The notes beneath the pieces are model-generated. The model was not told the origin of the DNA, did no database searches, and saw only the letters and a list, made by a program, of their open reading frames with translations. A stretch of 64,000 nucleotides of DNA, taken from contig NZ_KB894650.1 of NCBI RefSeq assembly GCF_000374585.1, positions 1 to 64,000 on the forward strand, read 5' to 3'. The first letter of the stretch is position 1. The number at the start of each line of letters is the position of its first letter. The position numbers were made by a program, and so were the translations under genes. This document shows positions 26,209 through 34,435 of this stretch, piece after piece. The stretch comes from Phocaeicola barnesiae DSM 18169 = JCM 13652. Lineage in GTDB: Bacteria > Bacteroidota > Bacteroidia > Bacteroidales > Bacteroidaceae.

Positions 26209-27339
26209 ATGAAATTTGAATTACAACATACTGACCCGAAGTCGAATGCCCGTGCCGGTCTGATTACGACCGACCATGGGCAGATTGAAACACCGATTTT
26301 CATGCCGGTAGGTACACTGGGAAGTGTCAAAGGAGTACACCTGCATGAACTGAAAGAAGACATCAAGGCTCAGATTATCCTGGGGAACACCTACCACCTC
26401 TATCTTCGTCCGGGACTGGACATCATAGAGGGAGCCGGTGGATTGCATAAGTTCAACGGATTCGACCGCCCCATGCTGACCGACAGTGGAGGCTTCCAGG
26501 TCTTCTCATTGTCGGGTATCCGGAAGCTCAAGGAAGAAGGAGTGGAATTCCGTTCGCACATAGACGGTTCGAAACACTTGTTCACACCGGAGCGGGTCAT
26601 GGACATCGAACGTACCATCGGAGCTGATATCATGATGGCCTTCGATGAATGCGCACCGGGCACATCCGACTACACCTATGCCAAGAAATCCATGGAACTG
26701 ACACACCGTTGGCTGGACCGTTGCATCACCCGTTTCAACGAAACGGAACCGAAATACGGCTATCACCAATCCCTCTTCCCTATCGTTCAGGGATGTGTCT
26801 ATCCGGATTTACGTAAGCGTTCGGCCGAATACATCGCTTCCAAAGGTGCTGACGGAAATGCCATCGGTGGCCTGGCTGTAGGTGAACCTACCGAAAAGAT
26901 GTATGAAATGATTGAGGTAGTCAATGAAATTCTGCCTACCGACAAGCCGCGCTACCTGATGGGAGTAGGAACCCCTGTCAATATTTTGGAAGGAATCGAA
27001 CGGGGCGTCGACATGTTCGACTGCGTCATGCCTACACGAAACGGACGTAACGGTATGCTTTTCACCAAGGACGGCATCATGAACATGCGCAACAAGAAAT
27101 GGGAGAACGACTACTCGCCCATCGAAGCCGACGGTGCCTCTTATGTAGATACAATGTACAGCCGTGCTTATCTGCGCCACCTGTTCCACGCTCAGGAACT
27201 GCTTGCCCTTCAGATAGCTTCCATCCACAACCTGGCCTTCTATCTCTGGTTGGTGAAGGAAGCACGCCGACACATCATCGAAGGCGACTTCTCCAGTTGG
27301 AAAACTGTTATGGTTAAACGTCTGTCAACGAGATTATAA
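26209..27339 (+). CDS. tgt: Tgt, tRNA-guanine transglycosylase (zinc ligands absent)
   Basis: The product is 376 residues, full length. The catalytic first aspartate lies in LTDSGGFQVFSL and the nucleophile aspartate in FDCVMPTRNGRNG. It exchanges guanine 34 for preQ1 in Asp, Asn, His and Tyr tRNAs on the way to queuosine. The C-terminal region that usually holds the C-x-C-x2-C...H zinc site instead reads SPIEADGASYVDTMYSRAY, with no cysteine. It sits between lon and the LptG-like gene, with gaps of two and eight bases. Confidence 0.93.
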   Translation: MKFELQHTDPKSNARAGLITTDHGQIETPIFMPVGTLGSVKGVHLHELKEDIKAQIILGNTYHLYLRPGLDIIEGAGGLHKFNGFDRPMLTDSGGFQVFSLSGIRKLKEEGVEFRSHIDGSKHLFTPERVMDIERTIGADIMMAFDECAPGTSDYTYAKKSMELTHRWLDRCITRFNETEPKYGYHQSLFPIVQGCVYPDLRKRSAEYIASKGADGNAIGGLAVGEPTEKMYEMIEVVNEILPTDKPRYLMGVGTPVNILEGIERGVDMFDCVMPTRNGRNGMLFTKDGIMNMRNKKWENDYSPIEADGASYVDTMYSRAYLRHLFHAQELLALQIASIHNLAFYLWLVKEARRHIIEGDFSSWKTVMVKRLSTRL

Positions 27340-27347
27340 ATACACAC

Positions 27348-28499
27348 ATGAAAGAGAACCCGCTTAAGAGACTGCTGAAACGCTCATGGAATATTCCGCA
27401 ATGGATGAAGAAGAAGCCGCTGAAAAGGCTTGACCGATACATCATCGTCAAGTTTCTGGGAACATACTTCTTTGCCATCGCACTGATTATTTCCATTGCT
27501 GTGGTGTTCGACATCAACGAGAACATCGACCGGTTCATCAACAACCGGGCACCGCTGAAGGCCATCATCTTCGACTATTACCTGAACTTTATCCCCTATT
27601 ATACGAATCTGTTCAGTCCGCTGTTCGTATTCATAGCGGTTATCTTCTTTACCTCAAAACTGGCGGAAAATTCTGAAATCATCGCCATGTTCTCTACAGG
27701 TATGAGTTTCAAGCGTCTGATGTACCCGTACATGATCTCGGCCGCCTGCATCGCCTTGGTGACTTATGTATTAAGTACCGAGGTCATTCCGACAGGCAGC
27801 GTTACCCGCTTGCGGTTCGAAAGTATCTATAAGAAGAAAAAATCGGATACATACGCCCGGAACATTCAGTTGGAGGTGGACTCGGGAGTCATCGCTTACA
27901 TGGAGCGGTACGAAGACTACAACAAAACAGGCTACCGCTTCTCGTTGGATAAGTTTGAGAGCCACCAGCTGGTATCGCATATGACCGCACGACGTATCAC
28001 GTATGATACGACGGCAGTCCACAAGTGGACAGTAAGAGACTATATGATCCGTGAAATGAAGGGCATGAAAGAAACCATCACCCGGGGAGACAGACTGGAT
28101 ACTATCATCAACATGGAACCGCAGGATTTTCTGATAACCCGTGGACAGCAGGAAACCATGACCAGCCCACAACTGCACAGCTACATCCAGAAACAGAAAC
28201 AGCGAGGATTTGCCAACATTAAAATCTTCGAAGTGGAATACCATCGACGGATCGCTACATCCTTTGCCGCTTTCATCCTGACAGTCATCGGGGTATCCCT
28301 TTCTTCGCAGAAGCGGAAAGGAGGAATGGGACTTCACCTGGGTATCGGTATCGCACTGAGTTTCTCGTACATCCTGTTCCAGACCATTTCGTCTACTTTC
28401 GCTATCAATGGAAATGTGCCTGCCAGTATCGCCGTATGGATTCCTAACGTCCTTTACCTGTTCATAGCCATCTACCTGTACCGGAAGGCACCGAAATAA
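27348..28499 (+). CDS. LptG/YjgQ-family permease
   Basis: The product has 383 residues: a cytoplasmic start, then a pair of membrane helices with a third near 110-130, a periplasmic beta-rich domain (about 150-290), and three C-terminal helices (about 303-380). This is the LptF/LptG fold of the inner-membrane part of the lipopolysaccharide transporter. It is the only LptF/G-type gene here, so it could be either subunit. It ends the lon-tgt-lptG unit; no T-rich terminator follows, but a palindrome array begins 33 bases later. Confidence 0.85.
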   Translation: MKENPLKRLLKRSWNIPQWMKKKPLKRLDRYIIVKFLGTYFFAIALIISIAVVFDINENIDRFINNRAPLKAIIFDYYLNFIPYYTNLFSPLFVFIAVIFFTSKLAENSEIIAMFSTGMSFKRLMYPYMISAACIALVTYVLSTEVIPTGSVTRLRFESIYKKKKSDTYARNIQLEVDSGVIAYMERYEDYNKTGYRFSLDKFESHQLVSHMTARRITYDTTAVHKWTVRDYMIREMKGMKETITRGDRLDTIINMEPQDFLITRGQQETMTSPQLHSYIQKQKQRGFANIKIFEVEYHRRIATSFAAFILTVIGVSLSSQKRKGGMGLHLGIGIALSFSYILFQTISSTFAINGNVPASIAVWIPNVLYLFIAIYLYRKAPK

Positions 28500-28531
28500 G
28501 CGGCCCATCTACAGATAAGAAAGACCATAAT

Positions 28532-28615
28532 AAAACGTCTGTTCGTTTTAGTTGAAACCTGAGCAAGTTTTCACTTGAACGAACGGACGTTTCCATATAA
28601 ACGAACGGACGTTTT
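28532..28615. repeat. Array B: four 18-base palindromic units at 22-base period
   Basis: Units at 28532-28549, 28554-28571, 28576-28593 and 28598-28615 are separated by four-base linkers, giving centres exactly 22 bases apart. Units three and four read nGAACGAAC-GG-ACGTTTn and nAAACGAAC-GG-ACGTTTT. Unit one is the same sequence inverted, matching unit four at 16 of 18 positions after reverse complement. Unit two is a GAAAC/GTTTT palindrome of another sequence. The array lies between the converging ends of the LptG-like and thioredoxin-fold genes. Confidence 0.8.
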
Positions 28616-28770
28616 CAGAACAGGCATGAAAGCGGGATAAAAGTCCTGGAATGAATTGCCGGAAGAACCGGAAAGGCATAAAAAAAGTCGCCTCAAACTG
28701 CAAACAGCAGTTTAAAGCAACCCTTACTTTTTGTTGTATTCAATTTTTCATCTTCATCTGGCAGAAGTCC

Positions 28771-29271
28771 TTACTTCTCCAACAAAGCTGTCAGTTCATC
28801 GGAGGTAACATTACAAGCAACAACCTTGCCTTCACTATCGAGCAAGTAGTTCTTGAAACCGCTTTTCAAGCCGTAACGCTTGTAAATTTCCGACTTCTCG
28901 CCTTCTGTCTCCCAATGGCACGATGCTTCTGAAAGCCCGTCCTGACGTACCGAAGCGTTAAATGCAGAGCGGTATTCGTCAAAAGAAACAGAAATCATCT
29001 TTATGCGGGAGTTATGCTCGGCAACCCGATTCAGCGACAGATTCGTCAGACGGGAGGTTGCATCATAACTGGCCCAAAAGCTCAACAAAGTATAAGACCC
29101 CGCCGGGGCATGCAGGTCGAGCGGCTGCATCTGGTTACAGAGCAATAACTCCGGAGCTTCTTCACCTACACGGAGTCCCTCTGTGAAAGCACTCTCATCA
29201 TTCCGAAAGGAGAGAGAGATTAAGGAACTGAATACTAATACAACAAAAATCCATTTTACACTTTTAATCAT
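28771..29271 (-). CDS. Thioredoxin-fold protein without active-site cysteines
   Basis: The product has 166 residues. A signal peptide or membrane anchor (about 1-22) precedes a TlpA/AhpC-like thioredoxin fold: VGEEAPELLL near 36, SYTLLSFWASYDATSR near 60-75, and YGLKSGFKNYLLDSEGKVVA near 135. The position where WCxxC is expected reads WASYDA, so redox catalysis of the usual kind is ruled out. Such proteins may act as chaperones or binding proteins. It is a single gene, convergent with the lon operon. A weak hairpin at 28696-28714 may mark its end. Confidence 0.75.
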   Translation of the reverse strand: MIKSVKWIFVVLVFSSLISLSFRNDESAFTEGLRVGEEAPELLLCNQMQPLDLHAPAGSYTLLSFWASYDATSRLTNLSLNRVAEHNSRIKMISVSFDEYRSAFNASVRQDGLSEASCHWETEGEKSEIYKRYGLKSGFKNYLLDSEGKVVACNVTSDELTALLEK

Positions 29272-29380
29272 GTAACACGATTTTAGTTAATACTATCCGG
29301 GACTGTCCTTTTACAGTGATTTCAACCCGGAACATTACTTTTGCGCTGAAAATCAGCACTACTGGTTAAGAAATCTGCTG

Positions 29381-29388
29381 CAAAGATA
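29381..29388 (-). promoter_or_regulatory. Possible -7 element of thioredoxin-fold gene
   Basis: Minus-strand TATCTTTG fits TAnnTTTG but lies about 110 bases upstream of the start, and no -33 box is evident, so this is tentative. Confidence 0.4.
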
Positions 29389-29516
29389 GTGCTTTCTGCC
29401 GATATTACATCATCTTCTGCCCATAAAACATGTTTTTTAACACATTTATGACTTGTAACAGATAAAATAAACATGCTTTTTTAAGCCTAAATGCTGTCAA
29501 AATAGCTTTAAATTCG

Positions 29517-29524
29517 TACATTTG
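29517..29524 (+). promoter_or_regulatory. Likely -7 element of serB operon
   Basis: TACATTTG fits TAnnTTTG, 26 bases before the serB start. The -33 region is degenerate. Confidence 0.6.
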
Positions 29525-29550
29525 CAGATTAGAGAAAACCACGTAAAGGA

Positions 29551-30783
29551 ATGGAGAATAAAAAAGAGCTGATCTTAATCCGCATCAATGGAGTAGATCG
29601 TCCGGGACTTACCGCATCAATTACGGAAATCCTGTCGCAATATGAAGTAGATATCATGGATATCGGCCAGGCTGATATCCACAGTACGTTATCGCTCGGA
29701 ATCTTGTTCAAGTGCAAAGAATCGGATTCGGGAAACATCATGAAGGACCTGCTGTTCCAGGCTTCCAACCTGGGAATCAATATCCGCTTCTACCCCATTT
29801 CCTACGAGGAATATGACGAATGGGTAAGCATGCAGGGAAAGAACCGATACATTCTGACGCTATTGGGCCGGAAACTGAGTGCCAAACAGATAGCCGGTGC
29901 TACCCGTCTGTTGGCAGAGCAGCACCTGAACATTGACGGCATCCGCCGACTGACCGGCCGTATTCCATTGGACGAAAAGAAAGCCAATGTACGCGCATGT
30001 ATCGAATTTTCTGTACGTGGAACCCCGAAAGATATGGAAGAGCTGCAGCGTGACCTGATGCACCTGAGCTCCAGCCTGTCTATGGACTTCTCCTTCCAAC
30101 AGGACAACATGTACCGCCGTATGCGCCGCCTGATTTGTTTCGATATGGACTCTACCCTGATTGAAACGGAAGTCATCGATGAACTGGCCATGCGTGCAGG
30201 AGTCGGCGACCAGGTAAAGGCCATCACAGAACGGGCCATGCGTGGAGAAATCGATTTCCGAGAAAGTTTTACCGAACGCGTCGCTTTGCTGAAAGGACTG
30301 GACGAAAGAGTGATGCGTGACATCGCCGAGCATCTTCCGATAACAGAAGGCGTGGAACGCCTGATGTTCGTACTGAAACGATACGGCTACAAGATTGCCA
30401 TCCTGTCGGGTGGATTTACCTATTTCGGTAATTATTTGAAAGATAAGTTCGGCATCGATTATGTCTATGCCAACCAATTGGAAATCAAGGACGGGAAACT
30501 GACCGGACGCTACGTGGGCGACATTGTAGACGGGAAACGAAAAGCCGAACTGCTCCAGTTGATAGCCCAGGTTGAGAAAGTGGACATTGCACAGACGATT
30601 GCTGTAGGCGACGGCGCAAACGACCTGCCGATGCTTTCTGTCGCGGGACTCGGTATCGCTTTCCATGCAAAACCGAAGGTTGTCGCCAATGCCAAACAGT
30701 CTATCAATACCATCGGACTGGACGGTGTACTTTATTTCCTGGGCTTCAAGGATTCCTACCTGGAAGAACAAGGAAAACTCTAA
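29551..30783 (+). CDS. serB: SerB, phosphoserine phosphatase with ACT domains
   Basis: The product has 410 residues. An ACT domain starts at residue 7 (LIRINGVDRPGLTASI), a second ACT-like region spans about 100-180, and the HAD phosphatase follows with the nucleophile motif CFDMDSTLIETE (D198 and D200), LSGGFTYF, and GDGANDLPM. It makes serine from phosphoserine, the last step of serine synthesis. The ACT region suggests amino-acid feedback control (family knowledge). The DEAD-box helicase gene follows after 26 bases and may share the transcript. Confidence 0.94.
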   Translation: MENKKELILIRINGVDRPGLTASITEILSQYEVDIMDIGQADIHSTLSLGILFKCKESDSGNIMKDLLFQASNLGINIRFYPISYEEYDEWVSMQGKNRYILTLLGRKLSAKQIAGATRLLAEQHLNIDGIRRLTGRIPLDEKKANVRACIEFSVRGTPKDMEELQRDLMHLSSSLSMDFSFQQDNMYRRMRRLICFDMDSTLIETEVIDELAMRAGVGDQVKAITERAMRGEIDFRESFTERVALLKGLDERVMRDIAEHLPITEGVERLMFVLKRYGYKIAILSGGFTYFGNYLKDKFGIDYVYANQLEIKDGKLTGRYVGDIVDGKRKAELLQLIAQVEKVDIAQTIAVGDGANDLPMLSVAGLGIAFHAKPKVVANAKQSINTIGLDGVLYFLGFKDSYLEEQGKL

Positions 30784-30809
30784 ATGAAACATAAGGATAT
30801 TTTATATAT

Positions 30810-32102
30810 ATGAATTTTTCAGAACTTAACCTCGAAGAAAGTGTACTACAGGCATTGGATGCCATGAATTTCAAGGAGTGTACACCGGTTCAGGAGCACA
30901 CGATTCCCGTCCTGTTGGAAGGGAAAGATTTGATTGGAGTTGCCCAAACGGGAACGGGAAAGACTGCCGCCTATCTGTTGCCGGTACTGAACCAGCTAAG
31001 CAAAGGTGGATATCCCGACGATTCCATCAACTGTATCATCATGTCCCCTACCCGTGAGCTGGCCCAACAGATAGACCAGCAGATGGAAGGATTTTCCTAC
31101 TTCATGCCGGTATCCAGTGTAGCGGTTTACGGAGGAAATGACGGTGTCCGTTTCGAACAGGAGAAAAAAGGCTTGACGTTGGGGGCCGATGTAGTCATCG
31201 CAACTCCAGGACGACTTATCAGCCACTTGAGCCTGGGCTACGTTGACTTGTCGAGAGTATCTTTCTTCATCCTTGATGAGGCTGACCGCATGCTGGACAT
31301 GGGATTTGCAGACGATATCATGCAGATAGTCAAATACCTGCCGAAAGAAAGACAGACCATCATGTTCTCGGCCACCATGCCTGCCAAAATCCAGCAGTTG
31401 GCCAAAACCATCCTGACAGACCCTGTAGAAGTCAAGTTGGCTGTTTCAAGACCTGCAGACAAGATTATCCAAGTCGCCTATGTATGTTACGAAGCACAGA
31501 AGCTAGGCATCATCCAGTCCCTGTTCAAGGAACAGTCGCCGGAACGTGTCATCATCTTCGCCTCTTCCAAACTGAAAGTGAAAGAAGTGACCAAGGCGCT
31601 CAAACGCATAAAACTGAATGTAGGCGAAATGCATTCAGACCTCGACCAGTCACAACGGGAAGAAATCATGCATGAATTCCGGAACGGAAGAATCAATATG
31701 CTGGTAGCGACCGACATCGTAGCCAGAGGAATCGATATCGATGACATCCGCCTTGTCATCAATTACGATGTGCCGCATGACAGTGAAGATTATGTCCATC
31801 GTATCGGACGAACAGCGCGCGCCAACAACGACGGATGCGCCATCACTTTCGTAAGCGAAACGGAACAGAGCCGGTTCAAACAGATTGAAGATTTTCTGGG
31901 AAAAGAAATCTACAAGATACCGGTGCCCGAAGAATTGGGAGAAGCTCCTGCCTATGAACCGCGCAGCAGCAAAAAAGGAAGAAGCCCTCAGCGCAAAGGA
32001 GGGAACAAAAGAAACGCACAGGGGAAAAATTCCGGAAAGCCGAAGAACAACAACCGGCCGAAAAAGAAATCTCCGTCGGGAGAAGAAAATTCTTCCAACT
32101 GA
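30810..32102 (+). CDS. DEAD-box RNA helicase
   Basis: The product has 430 residues. Motifs in order: Q motif (CTPVQEHTIP), I (AQTGTGKT), Ia (PTRELAQQ), II (DEAD), III (SAT) and VI (HRIGRTAR). The two RecA-like domains end near 375, and a Lys/Asn/Gly-rich basic tail of about 50 residues follows, as in RhlE-type helicases. Roles in ribosome assembly or RNA decay are typical. It follows serB closely on the same strand. Confidence 0.93.
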   Translation: MNFSELNLEESVLQALDAMNFKECTPVQEHTIPVLLEGKDLIGVAQTGTGKTAAYLLPVLNQLSKGGYPDDSINCIIMSPTRELAQQIDQQMEGFSYFMPVSSVAVYGGNDGVRFEQEKKGLTLGADVVIATPGRLISHLSLGYVDLSRVSFFILDEADRMLDMGFADDIMQIVKYLPKERQTIMFSATMPAKIQQLAKTILTDPVEVKLAVSRPADKIIQVAYVCYEAQKLGIIQSLFKEQSPERVIIFASSKLKVKEVTKALKRIKLNVGEMHSDLDQSQREEIMHEFRNGRINMLVATDIVARGIDIDDIRLVINYDVPHDSEDYVHRIGRTARANNDGCAITFVSETEQSRFKQIEDFLGKEIYKIPVPEELGEAPAYEPRSSKKGRSPQRKGGNKRNAQGKNSGKPKNNNRPKKKSPSGEENSSN

Positions 32103-32139
32103 CAGACAGCAACAATTACTTTAAAGGATATCTCCTATT

Positions 32140-32189
32140 AAAAAGTAGTCAGGGCGGAACTGAGGTGATTCCTCGGTTCCGCCCTGACT
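32140..32189 (-). terminator. Terminator of the lipoprotein gene
   Basis: A 19-base inverted repeat (32147-32165 with 32171-32189, one mismatch, loop of five) is followed on the minus strand by a T run (32144-32140). It lies between convergent genes and may also stop the helicase transcript, though the plus strand has no T run. Confidence 0.85.
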
Positions 32190-32219
32190 AGTATGTACTA
32201 CAGAATGGGTTACAGCCGA

Positions 32220-33014
32220 TTATTGGCAAAGCTTGAATGTCAGGTTCCCATCGAGATCGACAAACAACCGGATATTATAGCAGGTAGGCCCATCCGGCAT
32301 ACAGAGTGTCGCTTCGAATACATACCCGTCTGCATCGACACCGATGAAATTCATGTCCGAAAGGATTGAATTGTTCAGGAAATCATCCGGAACCAGTCCG
32401 GCGAACATCGGTCTTTTGATATCTTTCGAATAAAGTCGGCGAGTACCCTGATAGACACAGATGTGGATGACATTGTCATAGAAGACGTTGTCCACCGACA
32501 AACCTTCCTCACTGATTCCGGGACGAATCACCTTAATGCCTGTAGGATTGATATACGCATAGCCACGGTATCTCTCGCCTTTGAATTCAATCACAGAATC
32601 TTTCTGTATCACCTCCTGGACCGGTTGATGAATTTCCTGTTGTGAATCCACATACACCGAGTCGACTTCCGATTTATGCAACGATACCAGGTCGCCCTGC
32701 GGAGTAGCAAAATGAATGCTGTGCTCCGTACGTCTGCGTACAGGATAGCATACCGTTTGTACACCATATATAAATAAGGTGTCGTTGAACAAAGCGAACT
32801 GCTGTGGAACATTATTCTGTCCCGCATAATAAATGGAATCACCCTCAATCTTGAAAAGAGGCGCTTCAGTATTATCGTCCAACCAAACCCCTTGAAGCTC
32901 CTCCAGGACACGGGTATCGGTTGCGTGCTGCCGTGCACCTTCTTCGCCTGCCTTTTTCGACGTACAGGAAGCAAACATGGACAGCAATAGTAGAACAGCA
33001 ACAACGATTTTCAT
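32220..33014 (-). CDS. Lipoprotein, DUF4738-like
   Basis: The product has 264 residues with a lipoprotein signal: a basic start, a hydrophobic core, and the lipobox FASC at about residues 14-17. The mature part is beta-rich, beginning with a short domain around GVWLDDNTEAPLFKIEGDSIYY. Its look matches the DUF4738 lipoproteins of Bacteroidales, but I hold that loosely. The start at 33014 is chosen because the lipobox fits it and a strong promoter lies 32 bases upstream, inside the longer frame to 33059. No function is known. Confidence 0.75.
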   Translation of the reverse strand: MKIVVAVLLLLSMFASCTSKKAGEEGARQHATDTRVLEELQGVWLDDNTEAPLFKIEGDSIYYAGQNNVPQQFALFNDTLFIYGVQTVCYPVRRRTEHSIHFATPQGDLVSLHKSEVDSVYVDSQQEIHQPVQEVIQKDSVIEFKGERYRGYAYINPTGIKVIRPGISEEGLSVDNVFYDNVIHICVYQGTRRLYSKDIKRPMFAGLVPDDFLNNSILSDMNFIGVDADGYVFEATLCMPDGPTCYNIRLFVDLDGNLTFKLCQ

Positions 33015-33045
33015 TTGTCTTATTCTTTCAATTTCTTTTGTACTG

Positions 33046-33076
33046 CAAAGATAGTGCAAACCGATAGAAGCACAAA
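33046..33076 (-). promoter_or_regulatory. Promoter of the lipoprotein gene
   Basis: On the minus strand: TTTG at 33073-33076, a 19-base spacer, and TATCTTTG at 33046-33053. Both boxes are perfect. Transcription would begin near 33042, which excludes the upstream ATG at 33059. Confidence 0.8.
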
Positions 33077-33169
33077 ACTAAAACCATCTTTTCAGCCTGC
33101 AGAATACGAAGCATGGATATCTTTTTTGAAGTACACGTTCCGCCAGCAAACAGGCTGATTTTTATTTCA

Positions 33170-33187
33170 GGCCTTAAATTTTAGGCC
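33170..33187 (+). other. Short hairpin upstream of the HU/SPOR gene
   Basis: GGCCT/AGGCC with an eight-base AT loop lies about 30 bases ahead of the presumed promoter of the next gene. It could be a protein-binding site or a leftover; nothing decides between them. Confidence 0.3.
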
Positions 33188-33217
33188 CGAAAAATATGTC
33201 AGAATGGATAAAAACAC

Positions 33218-33225
33218 TAAATTTG
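33218..33225 (+). promoter_or_regulatory. -7-like element abutting the HU/SPOR start codon
   Basis: TAAATTTG fits TAnnTTTG and ends only four bases before the ATG at 33230. If used, the transcript would start at or within a base or two of the start codon. No clear -33 TTTG is seen at the normal distance. Confidence 0.45.
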
Positions 33226-33229
33226 CGAT

Positions 33230-34414
33230 ATGATTGAATTAGTTAAACACATAGAGATACTATTGCTTGAGAACGATTGTGTCATTGTTCCGGGACTGGG
33301 AGGATTTATCGCCCACAATCGTCCGGCACAATATTGCACGGAGACCAACGAGTTCTGCCCTCCTCTACGTACCATTGGCTTCAATCCGCAACTGGTAATG
33401 AACGACGGGCTGTTGGTACAATCGTATATGCAAGCCTATAATACCGATTTCCCGGATGCTACCCGCAAGATAGAAAGAATCGTATCGCAACTGAAAGAGG
33501 ATATCTATCAACAGGGACAGGTAGAATTGGGAAATATCGGCACGTTGTATTACAATGTTCAGGGAGTTTACGAATTTGAGCCACGTCAGGATGCCTTTTT
33601 TACCCCATCCCTATATGGGCTGGAAAAGGTAACCCTCCCGAAACTCATACAACAGGAAGCGACTGCACCGAAAACATCGCCACGCATAGAAATCCATCCG
33701 CAGAAGGAAGAGACATTGGTAGTGTGGAAGCAGACCGCATGGAAGCGAATCCTGTCATCCGACTGGATACAGCACGCGATATCGGTAGCCGCGGCAATTC
33801 TGTTGTTCTTTATCCTTTCCACGCCTGTAGAGAATACCTATGTCGACGAGGCGAACTATGCTTCACTGGGTTCGACCAGCATGTTCGATGCCATCCGCGG
33901 TGAATCTATTGTAACGACACTGGCCAACTACGTACAGACAGATTACGCAAGCGTCACAGAAGATTCGTTAAAGAAAGCTCGTCGGCAAAGCCGTCCGAAA
34001 AATAATGTAAACACCTTGAAACCTGTCGCTGTCAAGACCGAAAAGATAGCAGCAGCTCCTCGGGTGGAAAAAACAGAAAAGCAACAGGCAAAAGCATCGG
34101 GGACAGAGATTAAAAAGGACAATGTCCCGGTAAAGGCTTCTGAAAAGAAGGCTGAGAATACCACCCCGAAAAAACAGGTCTCAGGAAAGAAATCATACGT
34201 CATCGTAGCCAGCTTCCCAGAAGCCGCAGACGCTGAAGTACAGGCTGATGTCTATCGGAAACAGGGCTATAAGGACGCACAGGTAATAGCCGGCAGCGGA
34301 CGGTACCGGGTTGCCATTTCGCAATTCACTGATGCTGCAGACGCCTATAAGCAAATCAATCAATTTAAAGCTAACAACCAATTTAAAGATGCATGGGTCT
34401 TTACAACCAAATAA
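33230..34414 (+). CDS. Membrane protein with HU-CCDC81-like and SPOR domains
   Basis: The product has 394 residues. Residues 1-125 match the bacterial HU-CCDC81 pair of HU-like folds (HIEILLLENDCVIVPGLGGF, later VELGNIGTLYY). A basic segment precedes one transmembrane helix (about 181-199). A Lys/Ala-rich linker follows (240-318), then a SPOR domain (321-392; SYVIVASFPEAADAEVQADV and RYRVAISQFTDAADA). SPOR domains bind denuded septal peptidoglycan in the periplasm, so the HU-like part faces the cytoplasm. The FHA gene follows after 21 bases and cobU overlaps that. Confidence 0.85.
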   Translation: MIELVKHIEILLLENDCVIVPGLGGFIAHNRPAQYCTETNEFCPPLRTIGFNPQLVMNDGLLVQSYMQAYNTDFPDATRKIERIVSQLKEDIYQQGQVELGNIGTLYYNVQGVYEFEPRQDAFFTPSLYGLEKVTLPKLIQQEATAPKTSPRIEIHPQKEETLVVWKQTAWKRILSSDWIQHAISVAAAILLFFILSTPVENTYVDEANYASLGSTSMFDAIRGESIVTTLANYVQTDYASVTEDSLKKARRQSRPKNNVNTLKPVAVKTEKIAAAPRVEKTEKQQAKASGTEIKKDNVPVKASEKKAENTTPKKQVSGKKSYVIVASFPEAADAEVQADVYRKQGYKDAQVIAGSGRYRVAISQFTDAADAYKQINQFKANNQFKDAWVFTTK

Positions 34415-34435
34415 GACTGACCCTACGATAAAATC

